Positions 1 to 18,238 of a stretch of 64,000 nucleotides of DNA are shown here, piece by piece. Both the position numbers and the translations under genes were made by a program. Location: NCBI RefSeq assembly GCF_954871325.1, contig NC_088779.1, forward strand, positions 9,426,846 to 9,490,845. The letters are read 5' to 3'. Each line of letters opens with the position of its first letter. The stretch's first letter is position 1. The DNA is from Gordionus sp. m RMFG-2023. Lineage: Eukaryota; Nematomorpha; Gordioida; Chordodea; Parachordodidae. The notes under the pieces are model-generated. The model saw only the letters and a list, made by a program, of their open reading frames with translations. It ran no database searches and had not been told where the DNA came from.

Positions 1-267
1 TTGCATAAACATTTATATATGGCAGATTTTGTCTGAGAGTTTCCAGAAATGTTAGTTAATTTTTTGCCTACTAGCTTTTTGATTGATTTTGATAGATGCA
101 AAAATATCCAATGATCCTGACATTTGAAACCGAAGCCTCATTGCGTGGGCTTGTTGTAGAGGAAAGAAAGAAATAAAGACAGAAGGAAGGAATGTTTCTG
201 AAATTTTGAATTTAATAAATACCTTTAAATTTTGTATTTCATTCTTTTTTGAATTAATTAAAAATAG

Positions 268-8048
<7,781 letters not shown>

Positions 8049-8300
8049 ATCTCATTCCGCCATATTTTTTACGAATTATTTTAGTATATCACGCTTGGAC
8101 TCAACGCGACATCTCAACAACATTTATTGTTTATTAGATGACATAATACTACTACATTCTTTTCGTCCACGTTTAAAAATTTGATTTTCAGCTTTATAAA
8201 TCCTGGGGAAAAATTGTATTTTAAACCTATGTAACAAAATCTTTAATAAGTATTTTTGTCTATATTTGCTACCCTTAAAGCAAAAATTCAAATTATTTTC

Positions 8301-8306
8301 AATAAA
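8301..8306 (+). terminator. candidate poly(A) signal of the SPOP gene
   Basis: AATAAA lies about 250 bases after the stop codon. Such hexamers are common by chance in DNA this AT-rich, so the assignment rests on position only. Confidence 0.35.
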
Positions 8307-8828
8307 AAATGCAGTTGTTTTTCCAGTATATTTTTTCTTTTTTGTCGAATAATTTATTTTTTTAATGTTTTATTCGTAAATTTATATATTATTAACCGTC
8401 TCTCATAAAAAGTGTATATATATTATTATTTCAAAAGTTTAACGTTAACACGACCAATTCACTTGGCTCACTTAGCCCTGACACATATTTTTTGATATTA
8501 AAATTAACCCCCCCCCCTTCGTCGATAAATGTTTATATGTAAAATATTTGACTATAAATAAAAATTCACTGATCCATCACTTATATATTACCAAAAATAT
8601 ATATATGTAATAATACAATATTGAGAATACGACATTACCATTTATAATAATTTTTCTTTTGTTTGTATAAATATTATTTTTTTATTACTCATTTTAATTA
8701 TAGAAGAACACTGTGTTATATTTACAATTTATATCTAATTATATTTAATGTTTTATCTAATTTTAATTTTGCCAAAAAAAATGTTTATAAAAGTTTTTGA
8801 AATATAATTTATAAAACTTGTGGGCTAT

Positions 8829-8842
8829 GCGCCCTCTGCTGG
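8829..8842 (-). promoter_or_regulatory. CTCF-like core motif
   Basis: On the minus strand the word is CCAGCAGAGGGCGC, which fits the vertebrate CTCF core CCASYAGRKGGCRS at every position. It lies about 780 bases past the SPOP stop, in a GC-rich patch between two genes. Sequence alone cannot show binding, and similar words occur in some SINEs. Confidence 0.3.
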
Positions 8843-9712
8843 CAGGCCCGAGGAAAAGAAGTGAGTGGACGTACTCTGGCCTCCCCTTAGAGTATGGCTA
8901 GTTTTAAAATTTACGGGCACTTCTATTCCCTAAGCTAATGACGATACCCACCCCCCACCCTCATATCCAGATATAAGAAAAAATTAATTATCGAAAATCA
9001 TAGCCCTTACTCCCGCCTTTTTCTACTCCTTATTTCCCAAAATACTGGATTTATATTAAAAAAATATAAAATAATCTGATATTAGGTCTTGACATAGTGG
9101 TAAGGATTGTTTTGTACAAATGTTTCAGAGTTTAGGGGAGAGTATAAGCTAAAAGGAAGTAACACCATAAGGGAGGAAAATTTATAACGGATTTTAAGTC
9201 ATTTAAATATATATGTGTGTTTTTGAAACAGTTTTGGCAAAAGATAGAAACAATTACACTTTATTTTTAAGAAAATATAAAAAAAAACTAATTTTTATCC
9301 ATGACATTGTCCAAACGTATCTTGATTCAGATAGATCCTCTAAAAACAAATTTTTATTATACTTATGTAAGGTGTGCATAATGGCGTAAAATAAAATTTA
9401 TCTGGCTTGTTTTTGTATAAACTCGGACATATTTAACTATAATATAAAAAACGTTAAATAAAATTGTATCTAAAAATAGATTCAATTGTTTCTAAAATAG
9501 TATCTAGATGTATCTACTTTAACAACTAAATATAGGGTAAAATCAAATATATTGAAAATTTGATTGAACAATAATTGGGAGCCAGATAAAACCAAATATA
9601 CCTAAACCCAGGTGTAAATGATATTAACTTTATTTATCAAAATTTTATACAAGTCTAGTTCATCAGAAGATGATTGAATTTAGTGTAACCCAATGACATA
9701 TAATAATAGGTA

Positions 9713-9985
9713 GACTGACGATGCTCATAATAATTCATTTGAAAGCGTCGTTGAATGCAAATCAGCTATACCTGCCATTTTGATAACCCATATTAAAATT
9801 ATTCTCATGTTAAAAACTACTATTAGATTGATAACTTGCTCCCTTACTATCTCGAGGATCAGGCAATTCTTTAATAAAGTTTATGTCAGACAGGAATAAA
9901 TTGGCCTCTAGTTTAAACTATGGGTAACCAAAATGGCGTTCCCAGCTGTTTTCCATTGATGTACACTTTTAATAAATCGTCAGCC
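9713..9985. mobile_element. TA-flanked MITE with long terminal inverted repeats
   Basis: The ends GACTGACGAT and ATCGTCAGCC are inverted and flanked on both sides by TA. The inverted match continues inward, with gaps, through CAGCT and GCCATTTTG to ACCCAT, about 80 bases per arm. The TA flank and size of about 273 bases suggest a Tc1/mariner-type MITE. The two arms have clearly diverged. Confidence 0.6.
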
Positions 9986-9987
9986 TA

Positions 9988-12900
9988 GGTATTTATATGT
10001 TATTAGTGTTTTAAACAAATTTTAAGATCTAGTTTAGGCATAAATCGATTGAAAAAATTATATTTTTCTTGTCATATGTCATAAAATGTTATTTTTGCAT
10101 AGATTTAAATTATCCAAATATATATTGTATTTAGATATCGAAGACTAACAAGGCTACAAATTATATCACGCTCCTTTAATCACTGCAAAAATTTATGAAT
10201 GGGATATTTGTAGTGTAATGTTACAACCAAGTCCATGGTCATAACAAAAATATTAGAGAAAAATTTTGTTATTTTTTTAATGAAACAATGAATTTTTAAA
10301 AGGAAGACCTGATTATTTGAAGAAATGCGATCCACCTGGGAAAATCTCCATTGAACAATCTAACTTTCTCCTGAGAGTTTAGCTTTAATAATAAACGCAC
10401 TTAAATTAATTTAAAAACTTACAAAAAGTGACTTTTGTAAGATAAGTTGTCCATTTGCATAAAATTAATAGCATAAAATATGTAATCCAAGAGGCCTGGT
10501 TTTCACGCTTCCAAAAATTGTAAAATTATGTTCTTCCATATTTTATATCAGTAGTTTTATAATGCATGCCAAAATAAAATTTATAAGAACCAACTCCTAA
10601 AATGATTTACCTTGGGGAAGTCTTTACTGGAGTTAGGAACAGTGGATTTTTCTGCATTCATCATCCTTCAAACGCTAATCAAAATTCTATTCGATATACA
10701 ATTTATTGTTTTAATATGCTATAATAGAAGGGTTAGACCTATACGATGTCTAAAAAAAAATTCTACCCCTGAAAAACTGCTGATTAAGATGAGCCGTGCC
10801 TCTAGGCTCGAAGCCGATTTTGCCGTGCCGGCGGCGCTATGTGTAAAATTTAAAAAAGCTATTTAATTATATTTATATAACAAACTATTATTTTTTAAAT
10901 CTGAATATCTTAAAATATAAATAAAACATGAATTGATTGTATTGGTATATTTTAGTACTTATTGCAATAAATCGAATCAATATGAACCTTAAAGTTAAAA
11001 TGCACTACACGTTGGCACAGCAAATTGATTTATGCTAGGGGTGTTAACGAATACCATATAAATAATATGTTAATATTTAAAACTTTTTAATAATGGATGG
11101 TAGTTGACGAATTATTAGCATTTACTAAATAAGCTATATAATTTCTTTCCGGATCAACAATTAATTTAGGTTTATTATTTCGTAGTGAAATAGAAACAAA
11201 TATATATTAATTATCGAACTGCAAATAATTTATTTTATATATTAATTTTTTAATCAATATTTTCATTAATAAAAAATTATTTAAAATATTTTTACATTAG
11301 ATATGAGCAAAACTGTTTGATTCGAGATTGCAAGATATTTTTATTTTACGATATCATTTAATTTTTAAGTAGACATTTTATCATAGAAATGCAGATAATG
11401 AGATTCAAGTTGAAGATAATGGGCAAACATCTAATTCGTATAGCTAATTGAAAACCAATATTTCTAATCTAAGCAATGACTATAATAAGATTAGCAATCT
11501 AGCTGCCATATTTTACTCGGTTTATATACTATAACGGAATAGGATGCACTAACCTTTTGGAGCAATAAGCGACTCTTCGTCTTGCTTATTAGCTAGGAAA
11601 GTATTTTGATATCTGCAACCAATGTACCAAGTGAAATGATTATTTTTCTATGGCTGGTTTAATACTCAAAGCTAAAAGAACCTCTTTATTCCCCGTTAAT
11701 CTCCACAAAATAATATTTTTTTTAACTAAATTTGATTTCTATTTTATTTGTGTTTTATAGTTTGTTTGCACCATATTTATGTATAAATTTGTTCTAATAA
11801 AAATCTGTAGAATATTACAGATGTTATACATGACCTTGACAATTCCTTAGTCTATTTTTAAAAATGATACATAAATTTATTTAGGAGTGAGGCAGGGAAT
11901 GATATAAGAACATATTAACAATCTTGTAAATTATAAAAAATGATGAATTATAAATAATATTCATTTATTGAAATATGTAGCCCGCCGAGGCCACTGCAAA
12001 TGCATAAAGTGGGGCAGATAATTATGCGCGCCGATGAAAGCCAATGAGATTTTTTTATGAGCCCGCCACCGCATATTGAGACTTTGGCGCAAAGGTCTAA
12101 ACATGATATACATAGAAAACGCTAGCTAATGAGATTGAGAATTTATGGTTCACAATTCACACATTGAATATTAAAATAATAAAAAAATTCTAATTATTCA
12201 TTCTTAATCTCTATTTTAATAATTGTCCCATATCTTAGAAGATACGCTATGCAAATAATCATATGCCTGCCTTATTTAGCTTTGAAAAATATTTAGCTTA
12301 TATATCTTTTATGTATTTATCGGGCGATATCTTAATCGCAGAATTTTATAAGCCGCTTAAAATAAAAAAAATCGTCAAAAATCATCTCTGAAGATCCAAA
12401 AAAGATAAAAAATTTTAATTTTAAATAGAGATTTTTTTAAGAATGCTTAAAGCAGGATTGTTGATCAAATTTTGCCTAAAATTACAAAAAAAAATCTACG
12501 CATAAAAAATTATTCATTATTAATATCATCAAAGAATTTATGCCCAATGTTAAACGCGTTAAATTTCGCCTTCAAAAATCAAATTAGATATTCTTATATA
12601 TCTAAATTCATTTTATCTCATTCTTAAAAAACATAACTAATTTTTGGTGAATATCAAATCATTTTTTAATTATATTAATAATATCATTTGGAGGTCTGTC
12701 TGTAATGGGCTGGTTACATTGATTACATCGCCTGCAAAATATTTTAACAATTATTTAATTTAATTTTATGGAAATAGTATCTACTTGCCAGCATCCTTAT
12801 TCGTCTCTGCATAATTTTCAGATTTTCTCATATGAATGATTCTTAAAATATTTTATTCAACCTAATTTGATAAGTTTATATAATTTGGCCATTTGTAAGA

Positions 12901-13416
12901 TATTATAGTGTCAAAATTATACTAAATAAAATATATTTGAAAATGTCGAAATCATATGTTTTTTTAAAATAACGAATAGAGCTCATTATGATGATAAAAA
13001 GTCATTATTTATATTTTACAATTCGTCGGGAGAATAACGTAGACACATATAAAAATCTCTCTAATAAAAAAACAGGATACAATTACAGGATTCCCCTTTG
13101 CTTTTCTTATTAACTGAAACACCTGAATATCATTATATAACAATATTGGGAAAGGGCGATTATATATGTTTGTCATAGCCAGACAATATATGTCGCACAT
13201 GCATTGATTGCAAAAATACCTGAAATATTATAAAAATGTCATTATTGTATCCAATAAATGTATTGTTGTAAGATATTTTATTTTTTATCATATTTTAATT
13301 TTTTTTTTTCCTTATAGATATGATCCTTTTTTTAAACCCTTAAGCTGTGTCCTGGTTCGGTTTATTTTTGAAACTTATTTCTGTTGGACACCATATATTA
13401 GTTTGTTTTAAATGTG
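9988..13416. other. intergenic, no gene recognised
   Basis: AT-rich DNA without convincing coding content. A near-perfect palindrome lies at 10418-10441 (CTTACAAAA / TTTTGTAAG arms). A GC-richer patch at 11980-12105 contains GCGCGCC, GCCCGCCACCGC and, on the minus strand, an ATTGGCT box; it is unexplained. The frame at 10612-10866 has no family features. Confidence 0.4.
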
Positions 13417-13660
13417 TAGGGGAGACCGAGGTAAAGCGATTGACGGGATGACACTATTAACGTGAATAATTTTTTAACCCTTGAGCATAAAGATCTTAAA
13501 TTTGGCGCGAATGTGTATTTATATTATATTTTTTACGTCTCATCTTTAAAAAACTTTTTGACATATTTTGCCAAATAACCATATTTACCCAAAAATAATA
13601 TAAATCACCCTGTAGTTTTATTTGCCTTTAGCAAGATATATCAAGGCTCAGAATTTAAAT
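13417..13660 (+). repeat. dispersed repeat, copy 1 (GGGGAGACCGAGGTAAA start)
   Basis: It shares many words in order with 62323-62560: GAGACC, GGTAA, GATTGACGGGAT, TTGAGCATAAAGA, AAATTTGGCG and a TTTACCCA segment. The two copies are in the same orientation about 49 kb apart. The family and the true ends are unknown. Confidence 0.6.
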
Positions 13661-14935
13661 TTTTATACATGTTACTTAAAGTCATAGCTATAAAATAAAA
13701 TTTATCGAAAGTTTATAGCTCAACTAGAAGTCACGCAATAGCGATTTATGGGGTAAAATTGTTGTGTAAAAAGTTAGAATTATCGTTTATTAAAAAAATA
13801 GATAATTTTTAAATATTAACGTCTGCACCATATAAAAAAATATTTTTGAGCAAAAAGGAACATAAATAAAAAGTTAGTGTTATCTGGTATAAAATTTAAA
13901 AATAATCGTAAAGGAGAATAATAATGGAAATGGATGGTTTAGTTAAAATGGGCACACTCAGAATGTGCTATTTTTATTTTAAAAAATTGCATTCCCATGT
14001 TGTATTTATTAGTTTTTATTTAAAAGTCATGAATAAGAGGAAAAATTTACAATATTTGTTTAATAAAGTTACGTTCTAACTACTGCGCCCTGATGCTTTT
14101 CATTTTATCATGGGTATAGGGGTAAATTGGCTAAATGTTACACTTAAATAATTAGTCATAGATCTTAAAGTATTATAAGTATAGAGTTACACTGTTTTAT
14201 TTTGTAGATGAGGGATATGGCTACATATAAATATATAATTTATTCTGTTTCAGAATTTTGCGGTAAAAATGCAATATACCAATTGTTTTATCCCGCTTCT
14301 ACGTTAAATAAATATTTTGATTTGAATAGAGTCACTAAGTCTAATTACCCTCTTTCTTTTTAGACGGTTTAAAGTAAGCTATATAAATGCTAAACAGCCT
14401 ACTGTTTAGAAATGAGGCGAACCAGAGCAAGGTTTTGATATTTATGGTTATAGAAATATGTTACCATTTAAATTGACTATTTTAGGATGCCTTTGCAGAG
14501 CAAATTTTTTTAAGAATTTCTTAGTTATTCTTTAATAAATAATATCTGAAAAAATTAGCATTTCATTTATTCAAAAATTGAGCATTCGTGGTTTAAATAA
14601 GATAAATATATGTATTTTACTTTAAAAATAGAATATAACTCATGATTTCTTTTTAAAATACTTTCATATTTTTTGTGCCTAATATTTCTTTGGCTAGATA
14701 ATTATTATAAAGTATTTAATGACGTATTCTTTTATTTTTCTTATTACCTTTTTATTTATAAATCTATTAGTATATTTTATATATTCTGATTACACGGACA
14801 AAATAAATGCAAAATTATAACATTTTTCCTTTATTAAATTTTTCGTATTGGCTAAATAAAAACGACATTATAGCATTAAAATAATGATATACAAATTCGA
14901 AAGTGTTATAAACAAAATTATTATTTATTTCTCTT
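13661..14935. other. intergenic, 3' flank of the acetyltransferase gene
   Basis: AT-rich, with no coding signal recognised. It contains the hairpin at 14390-14409; poly(A)-like hexamers for the minus-strand gene are frequent but not distinctive. Confidence 0.4.
14390..14409. repeat. perfect hairpin, same stem as 2541-2560
   Basis: CTAAACAG and CTGTTTAG form an 8-base perfect stem around the loop CCTA. The flanks do not otherwise match those of the hairpin at 2541. Confidence 0.6.
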
Positions 14936-15588
14936 TCACAACAAAAATGCCTCGGAACTATTCATGGCGAACACTTTATTCATGGGCAGAGAAACGTCAC
15001 TTTCTGAATACATCCGATACAAGTGGTATTCTAGTTCTAGTCCCAAATCTGCTATAATGTTTTTAGTACACCTAAGGCGTCCATTATTTTCTAAACCACC
15101 GATCAATGTCTTAGAAGGGCATTTTTTGCCATCGTCGATTATTGTAATATCTATGAGGGTGTTAGGTTCTGTCACGTGATTAAGCAGATGTCTGAATATT
15201 GAATCCGCGATGGCAGGAGAATCTGCATAAAGAGGCTCTATGGAGTAACCTTCAATATTAGGTTTCAGCATTCCATATCCTACTACTTTAAGAAGCTTTT
15301 CCTTTTCACCATCATTTTCTATTATAGGGGCACCTTCCGTGCATACAATGGTCACCGTGTGTTCGTAATGGTTTATAGCATCTTCGAGAAATTGAGAGCG
15401 AGATGTCGTATTTATTTGCATGTCATATTCGATGATTAAACGCAGCAGAGATTTTTGATTCCTTTGAGTGGTTTTCGGATGCGTATTGGATAATTTGCTG
15501 TAGATATAGCCGTCAGATTTAGGGATATCAAATTTGAGCTTAAAGGCATCAATGACTCTCGAAGTAAGTCTTCCATAATATGTTGACA
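14936..15588 (-). CDS. acetyltransferase exon 3, YitH-like domain and stop
   Basis: It runs from STYYGRLTSRVIDAF to the TGA at 14936-14938. The block INTTSRSQFLEDAI, VVGYGML, IEPLYADSPAIADS fits the second GNAT-like domain found in YitH relatives. Confidence 0.86.
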
Positions 15589-16408
15589 CTGTATTTTTTT
15601 AGGGAAAGAAAATAATTATATATATTTTTTTAAATATATTAATTTACGTCTGAATGCCAATTTCATTCCTAGTTTTTCGTTCGGAATTATTCGAGATTCG
15701 AAAGCATTAATTCCAAAATTGCGACTTCCGATGTGATTTAAACGAACTTTCCATAATTGACCACCGATTCCATGGCATCTATATGATTTTTTTACAGCGA
15801 ATAATCCTCCAAAGGCTTGATCATTGTTCATATTTATTGCAAATATTGTTCCTTTTACATAAATAAATAATAATTAGTTGATTTTGATTCTTAAATTCTA
15901 TTTTGTTATAAATCATTTGAATAAATAATATTTTTTTTTATTATATACCTAATAGTTTGCTTTTTTCATCAACGGCAATTATCCAGCCAGATGGATAGCA
16001 ATTGTAAAGGGACATAAAATAATCCCAATGGGTTCTATACCCAAATTCCTCTTTTCTCCAATTGTATATTTTTTCTATTTCGTTAGGATACGCATTCCTA
16101 ATTTCAAACTTCACTTGAAGGCTCAAATTTTTTTTCAAGGCCGGTGTTGAGTCTATAAATTTCTCCACGACTTTACACATCATAAATATTGAATTTATCG
16201 GCTTGACAATGGATTGAATAGTATCTTTGATTTCTACTAAATCTCGATTATCATCCTTTTTATCAATCGTGCTGAGTGAATCTGATTTAGTACTGAAGCT
16301 GGAGGAGTAAAATGATGTTTGATCACAGATTCCGCTATCTTGCTCCTTTTTTTTATTAAATTCCTCAATTAAGGCTTGAGCATTTATTGTTACACATTTG
16401 AATTCCAT
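14936..16408 (-). CDS. GNAT N-acetyltransferase with YitH-like C-terminal half (gene level)
   Basis: GNAT enzymes move an acetyl group from acetyl-CoA to an amine; the substrate here is unknown. Exons 15949-16408, 15648-15851 and 14936-15588 join in phase (1, then 1) to 438 residues. The start ATG at 16408 follows an in-frame stop three codons upstream. Residues 1-100 are a polar, Ser- and Lys-rich extension with no recognised domain. The GNAT fold follows; the acetyl-CoA loop is at about residues 173-185, with YRCHGIGGQLW giving the R-x-x-G-x-G signature. The last third has VVGYGML and IEPLYADSPAIADSI, resembling the second domain of YitH/HolE-type proteins. No introns or neighbours hint at a pathway. 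The family call is firm, the substrate open. Confidence 0.85.
15648..15851 (-). CDS. acetyltransferase exon 2, acetyl-CoA loop
   Basis: It begins by completing Gly and encodes FGGLFAVKKSYRCHGIGG, then NHIGSRNFGINAF. This is GNAT motif A and the following helix. It ends one base into a Leu codon at GTAAAT. Confidence 0.86.
15949..16408 (-). CDS. acetyltransferase exon 1
   Basis: It encodes the start Met, a low-complexity Ser/Lys/Asp stretch, then NAYPNEIEKIYNWRKEEFGY and WIIAVDEKSKLLG, the first strands of the GNAT fold. It ends one base into a Gly codon at a GTATAT donor. Confidence 0.85.
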
Positions 16409-17090
16409 TGATACTTATAATAAATCAAAAAAATTTTATAATATAGATTTTTTAAATTAAGTTAGTTCCTCTAATATCTTATTATGATGTGTTGTTTGTT
16501 ACATAAGAATAAAATAAAAAATGTTTTTCAATTATTTTATTATGATACTTTTACCAGAGTTTTCCGCCCATTAAAATATATATTTTTTTATAAAACCTTA
16601 ATTGATTTCATTAATAGTAAATAGAAAGACAATAGATATTTAAAAAACGTATAACATTTTTTTTAAAATAGATTTATGATTTTTATATTTATTCCAATAG
16701 TTTGACAAATTATATACTAATAATCTTCTTTATATATTATTTGTTATTGTAATGTAAAACACAAAAGAAGAAAGAACAGTTCAAATTTTTTTTCTTTTTC
16801 GGTCATAGGTTACTTTATTTGAATAGTAGCTGATATTTATCTTAAAAAATTATAAAATGAGATAAATAATATTTATACGATGAAATAGATTCAATAAATG
16901 CAATAATAAGGATCGTAAATTTATATCTACTCCTAATCGTTTTTTTCACAATTGCAATAATTGCGTCGTTTTTATTTCTTATACGTATAAATATCCATTT
17001 TATTTAATATATATATCTTACTTTTTGAACAATAATTGAAACTTGAAACATGAATAAATAAAAAAAGAAGTGATTATTTTCCTTTTTTTA

Positions 17091-17106
17091 GGGGGGGGGG
17101 GGGGGG
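17091..17106. repeat. G homopolymer
   Basis: Sixteen consecutive G, a sharp break in AT-rich DNA. Shorter G or C runs recur near 8510, 24598, 37320, 45886, 54480, 58967 and 62762. Confidence 0.9.
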
Positions 17107-17130
17107 TGGTTTATAATCGCTAAAAAAAAA

Positions 17131-17205
17131 TAATATTGCCAAAAAAATGCCCAAAAAAATAATATTGCCAAAAAAATAATATTGACAAAAAAATAATATT
17201 GACAA
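17131..17205. repeat. 17-bp tandem array
   Basis: TAATATTG recurs at 17131, 17160, 17177 and 17194, giving a 17-base unit (A-run plus TAATATTGMC) in about four copies. The first spacing is longer, by a partial unit. Confidence 0.8.
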
Positions 17206-18238
17206 AAATTAATAATACTCACAATGACTTGTAAAAAAAAAAATTTACGACAGTTTTTAATTAAATTTAAATTCCATAGACCACCTTAAAAAATTTATAA
17301 AATTTAAGCCCTTAATATTGTTTTTTTTTATATTTAATAAACTTTTAAAAATTAGTTTAAAAAAAAAATTAAAATAAATAAGTTTAACGCGTTACTTTAT
17401 TATACACAAGTCATATTTAAATCCCATAAAATTCTTTCTTTTTCATTCTTTCTGCAGAGATGGCACTTTGCATAAGTTTGCCAGTTAAACTAAAAGTTTT
17501 CAGTCTAATTCTCTGGCCGATCCGACCGGTTAATATCTTTAATGGATTGTTAAACTCCCGGCAAAAAATTTCTTTTGTAAAAATATATTAACTTCTTTAA
17601 TCTTCCAAATTTATATTTAAATATTTCTCTAAGGTGTATTAGAAATTTATGTAATGGTTTATCAAACTACGAATTTGATTAAGGGGTCATCTGCCATTGA
17701 TTTTGCCTTTCTACAATATTTTTTTTAATTACAAGTTAAATTTATACACTATTTTTTATTTTAATTTGTGGGAAAAAAATTTATTGCAAAGGGCATAAAG
17801 TATGCATTTTTATAAAAAAGTTAGCTAAAATAAAAATCCCTCATTGTCATCTCCTAATTAAATCTAATTTTCAATGTATCTTAGGAATAAAAGCGAAAAC
17901 ATAATTTTCCATTTCATTTTTTATGGCTCGACCAGCCCGATTGAAAATAAATTTAAGCCCCAACCTTATCAAATTTATTAAATATAAGCCTGGATCTGGA
18001 CTAAGCCTCTCAAAATTTGTGGTGTGGGTGGATGGGCTGGGTTTTAACGAAGTGACTACCCCTTCCCCCACCTACCTCTTTCATACAGAGTTCTGGTTAT
18101 ATATGCATAATTTAAAAGTCATTATTGACCTATAATATTACCCTTAGTAAAGTTTTATTTTATTTATAAATATTTATTTATTTATTTTCTGAACTTTTAT
18201 TTCTAGTTTTTTTCCGCATTTTTTTAAAGTGTTCAAAT

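Larger units (their letters stand above)
8049..9712. other. SPOP 3' flank, noncoding
   Basis: 3' untranslated sequence followed by AT-rich DNA with a short C-run near 8510. The only GC-richer patch is 8820-8935, which holds the CTCF-like word described separately. No open frame with protein-like content was seen. Confidence 0.5.
16409..18238. other. intergenic, promoter side of the acetyltransferase gene
   Basis: AT-rich, without a coding signal. It contains the G-run and tandem array near 17091-17205. A patch at 17925-18060 with GGCTCGACCAGCCCGATTG-like words may be a transposon subterminal region. Overlapping open frames on both strands there look fortuitous. Confidence 0.4.

Noticed and set aside
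10612-10866. 84-residue plus-strand frame, partly GC-rich at its end
   Set aside because: No domain, no splice sites that extend it, and the GC-rich tail does not look like conserved protein.
17871-18135. Overlapping frames on both strands over GGCTCGACCAGCCCG-like sequence
   Set aside because: They look like fortuitous open frames in a transposon subterminal region; there is no protein family signal.
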